Shown here piece by piece: positions 11,241 through 12,713 of a DNA stretch of 12,713 bases (positions within the stretch are counted from its first letter, which is position 1; each line of letters begins with the position of its first letter). The notes beneath the pieces were generated by a model. The model was not told where the DNA came from. It searched no databases and saw only the letters and a list, made by a program, of their open reading frames with translations. A program made the translations under genes and the position numbers. Location: positions 1 through 12,713 of the forward strand of contig DATLHO010000178.1 in the NCBI GenBank assembly GCA_035539855.1. The letters are read 5' to 3'. Source of the stretch: DATLHO01 sp035539855. Its GTDB lineage: Bacteria > Bacteroidota > Ignavibacteria > OLB7.

Positions 11241-12713
11241 TCAGCGAACGATCGTCATCATCCCACGCACGACCGCGCTCGTCGAGCGCAGCTCGTAGTG
11301 GTACACGCCCGCAGGAAGCAGTGCCGCGTCGATCCGCGCCGCGTGCGCGCCCGGCTCCAGCCGGCCCAGGTCCGTCGTGCGAACAAGCGCGCCGCTCGGC
11401 GAGTACACCCGCAGCTCCATCGAGCCGCCCTGCGACTGCGTCCAGCGAACCTCCGCCGTCGTCGCGAACGGGTTCGGGTACACGCCCGACAGACGCAGGC
11501 CCGCATCGACCGACCCGCCCGTCGTCACCGACGCAACCTGCGGTCGGTACGTGAACGACTCGTTCGACGTCGCCGTGTACACGCCGTCGAGCGACGCCAC
11601 CTTCACGCGCAGCGTCGTCAGCTCCACGTCCGACAGGTGCGGCACACGCCACGCCTGCGTCCCGGCTGCCGCGCTCGCGCTCGCTGCGATCGTCGTCGTC
11701 CACGTCGCGCCGTTGTCGGTCGACAACTGCACCGTCACGTCGTTGCCGATGTTCTGCGCCGACCACGTCACCGTCACGTCGTCGCCCTCCTTCCAGACGA
11801 CCGTCGACGCGTTCGGAGAGCTCAGCGTCAGCGTTCTGACCACCCGCGCCTCGATCGCGAAGACCGCGTCGGACGCATCGCTCACGCCGCCGACGCCCGT
11901 GACACGCACCAGCGCCTGCTCGCTCAGCGCCGCGGGAACCGTCCACGCGAGCTGGCCCGAGGCCGCCGTCGCCGTCGTGATGTCCATCCACGTTCCGCCG
12001 TTGTCGACCGAGTAGCTCACCGTCACGTCACCGGCGATGTCCTGCGCCAGCCACGCGATCGTCACCACCGAGTCGACCACCAGGCGCTCGCCGCCGTTGG
12101 GCGAGAGCACCGTCAGCGTCGGCACGATCCGGCGCGTCACCGTGAAGTTGTTGTCGGACATGTCGTTGAGACCCGACCCGTTGACCTTCACGCGGTAGCC
12201 ATTGCCCGGAGCGTTCGGCGCCGTCCACCGGAACGTGCTCTGCGTCGCCGCAAGAGCGCCGGCTCCGGCGATCGGCAGCCAGCTCGCGCCGCCGTCGCTC
12301 GAGTACTCCAGCGACACCGTCGGGATGTTCGCCGAGGTCCAGCCGATCACGATCTCGTCGCCCGCGGTGTACGTCTCACCGCCGTTGGGACGCAGCACCC
12401 GCAGCGACGTCACCGGAGTGACGACCGAGAACTGCCCCGACTCACCGACGATCGGTCCGCCCACCTCGCTGATGCGGATGACGCCCATCGCCGTGTTCTG
12501 CGACGGAGCCGTCCAGTTGTAGGTGCCGAGCGCCGCCGAGATGTCGGTCGCGACGCGCGTCCAGCTGGCTCCACCGTTGGAGCTGTAGTCGATGTTGACC
12601 CGGTTGACGCGGATCGCCTGCCAGGTGATCGGGTAGATCGTCGAGCGCATCACCTGGTCGCCGAGCGACGGGGTGAAGATCACGATCGAGCGCGCCTCCA
12701 TGATCTCGAAGGT
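11241..12713 (-). CDS. Secreted protein with four Kre9/KNH-like Ig repeats and T9SS type A sorting domain (5' end outside window)
   Basis: The frame is open to the right edge: four codons (T-F-E-I) precede the first visible ATG at 12701 with no stop, so the N-terminus is missing and that ATG is probably internal. The visible 490 residues hold four repeats of about 95 residues, each with the Kre9/KNH-like pattern: PNGGE (or a variant), V.I.W.., V.V.YS.DNGG.W (YSSNGGASW, YSSDGGASW, YSVDNGGTW, LSTDNGATW) and a late AW.VP or NWTAP strand. Counting from the ATG at 12701 they occupy about 1-95, 96-189, 190-284 and 285-387. A type IX sorting domain follows (about 405-486), starting GVYPNPFATTAEVRW, continuing MELRVYSPSGALVR and ending LLPAGVYHYELRS and MMTIVR. 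The protein is expected at the cell surface or outside the cell, perhaps as an adhesin or as the tail of a larger enzyme. Its terminator lies 53 bp downstream. Confidence 0.92.
   Translation of the reverse strand, partial: TFEIMEARSIVIFTPSLGDQVMRSTIYPITWQAIRVNRVNIDYSSNGGASWTRVATDISAALGTYNWTAPSQNTAMGVIRISEVGGPIVGESGQFSVVTPVTSLRVLRPNGGETYTAGDEIVIGWTSANIPTVSLEYSSDGGASWLPIAGAGALAATQSTFRWTAPNAPGNGYRVKVNGSGLNDMSDNNFTVTRRIVPTLTVLSPNGGERLVVDSVVTIAWLAQDIAGDVTVSYSVDNGGTWMDITTATAASGQLAWTVPAALSEQALVRVTGVGGVSDASDAVFAIEARVVRTLTLSSPNASTVVWKEGDDVTVTWSAQNIGNDVTVQLSTDNGATWTTTIAASASAAAGTQAWRVPHLSDVELTTLRVKVASLDGVYTATSNESFTYRPQVASVTTGGSVDAGLRLSGVYPNPFATTAEVRWTQSQGGSMELRVYSPSGALVRTTDLGRLEPGAHAARIDAALLPAGVYHYELRSTSAVVRGMMTIVR

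Overview
The window is a GC-rich piece of bacterial chromosome with densely packed genes. Two genes encode secreted proteins whose C-termini look like type IX secretion system (T9SS) type A sorting domains (one has the typical YPNPF start and LPAGVYHYEL end). T9SS is known only from the Bacteroidota/FCB assemblage, so the source is probably a high-GC member of that group, for example a Kapabacteria-, Ignavibacteria- or Rhodothermia-like lineage. That placement is inferred; there is no rRNA or other phylogenetic marker here. Several genes have clear GGAG/GGAGG ribosome binding sites. No tRNA, rRNA, CRISPR array, transposase, integrase or phage gene was seen.

Layout, left to right. (1) The last 65 codons of a LuxR/NarL-type response regulator (+), then about 420 bp without a convincing gene but with several inverted repeats. 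(2) A triple-BON-domain protein and a DUF6064-like membrane protein (+), separated by a hairpin. (3) A convergent two-gene operon on the minus strand: an SRPBCC-fold protein with an N-terminal membrane anchor, translationally coupled (ATGA overlap) to a small four-helix membrane protein. (4) A divergent intergenic region with a candidate sigma70-type promoter, then a two-gene operon on the plus strand: a signal-peptide ankyrin-repeat protein followed directly by a large TPR / winged-helix / BTAD transcriptional regulator. (5) A secreted protein with ten Asp-box (BNR) repeats and a sorting-type C-terminus (+). (6) A 158-bp convergent intergenic region with a 15-bp tandem repeat running into a strong hairpin terminator. 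(7) A tandem-domain universal stress protein (-). (8) A terminator and the 3' part of a secreted protein (-) with four Kre9/KNH-like Ig repeats and a T9SS sorting domain, running off the right edge.

Functionally the region combines stress and regulatory genes (BON, UspA, LuxR, TPR-BTAD) with envelope or secreted proteins built from repeats (ankyrin, Asp-box, Ig-like). The most unusual item is the regulator with its SARP-like DNA-binding/BTAD module at the C-terminus behind about 470 residues of TPRs, in an apparent operon with an exported ankyrin protein. Most of the rest is ordinary chromosomal content; no defence system or mobile element can be supported.
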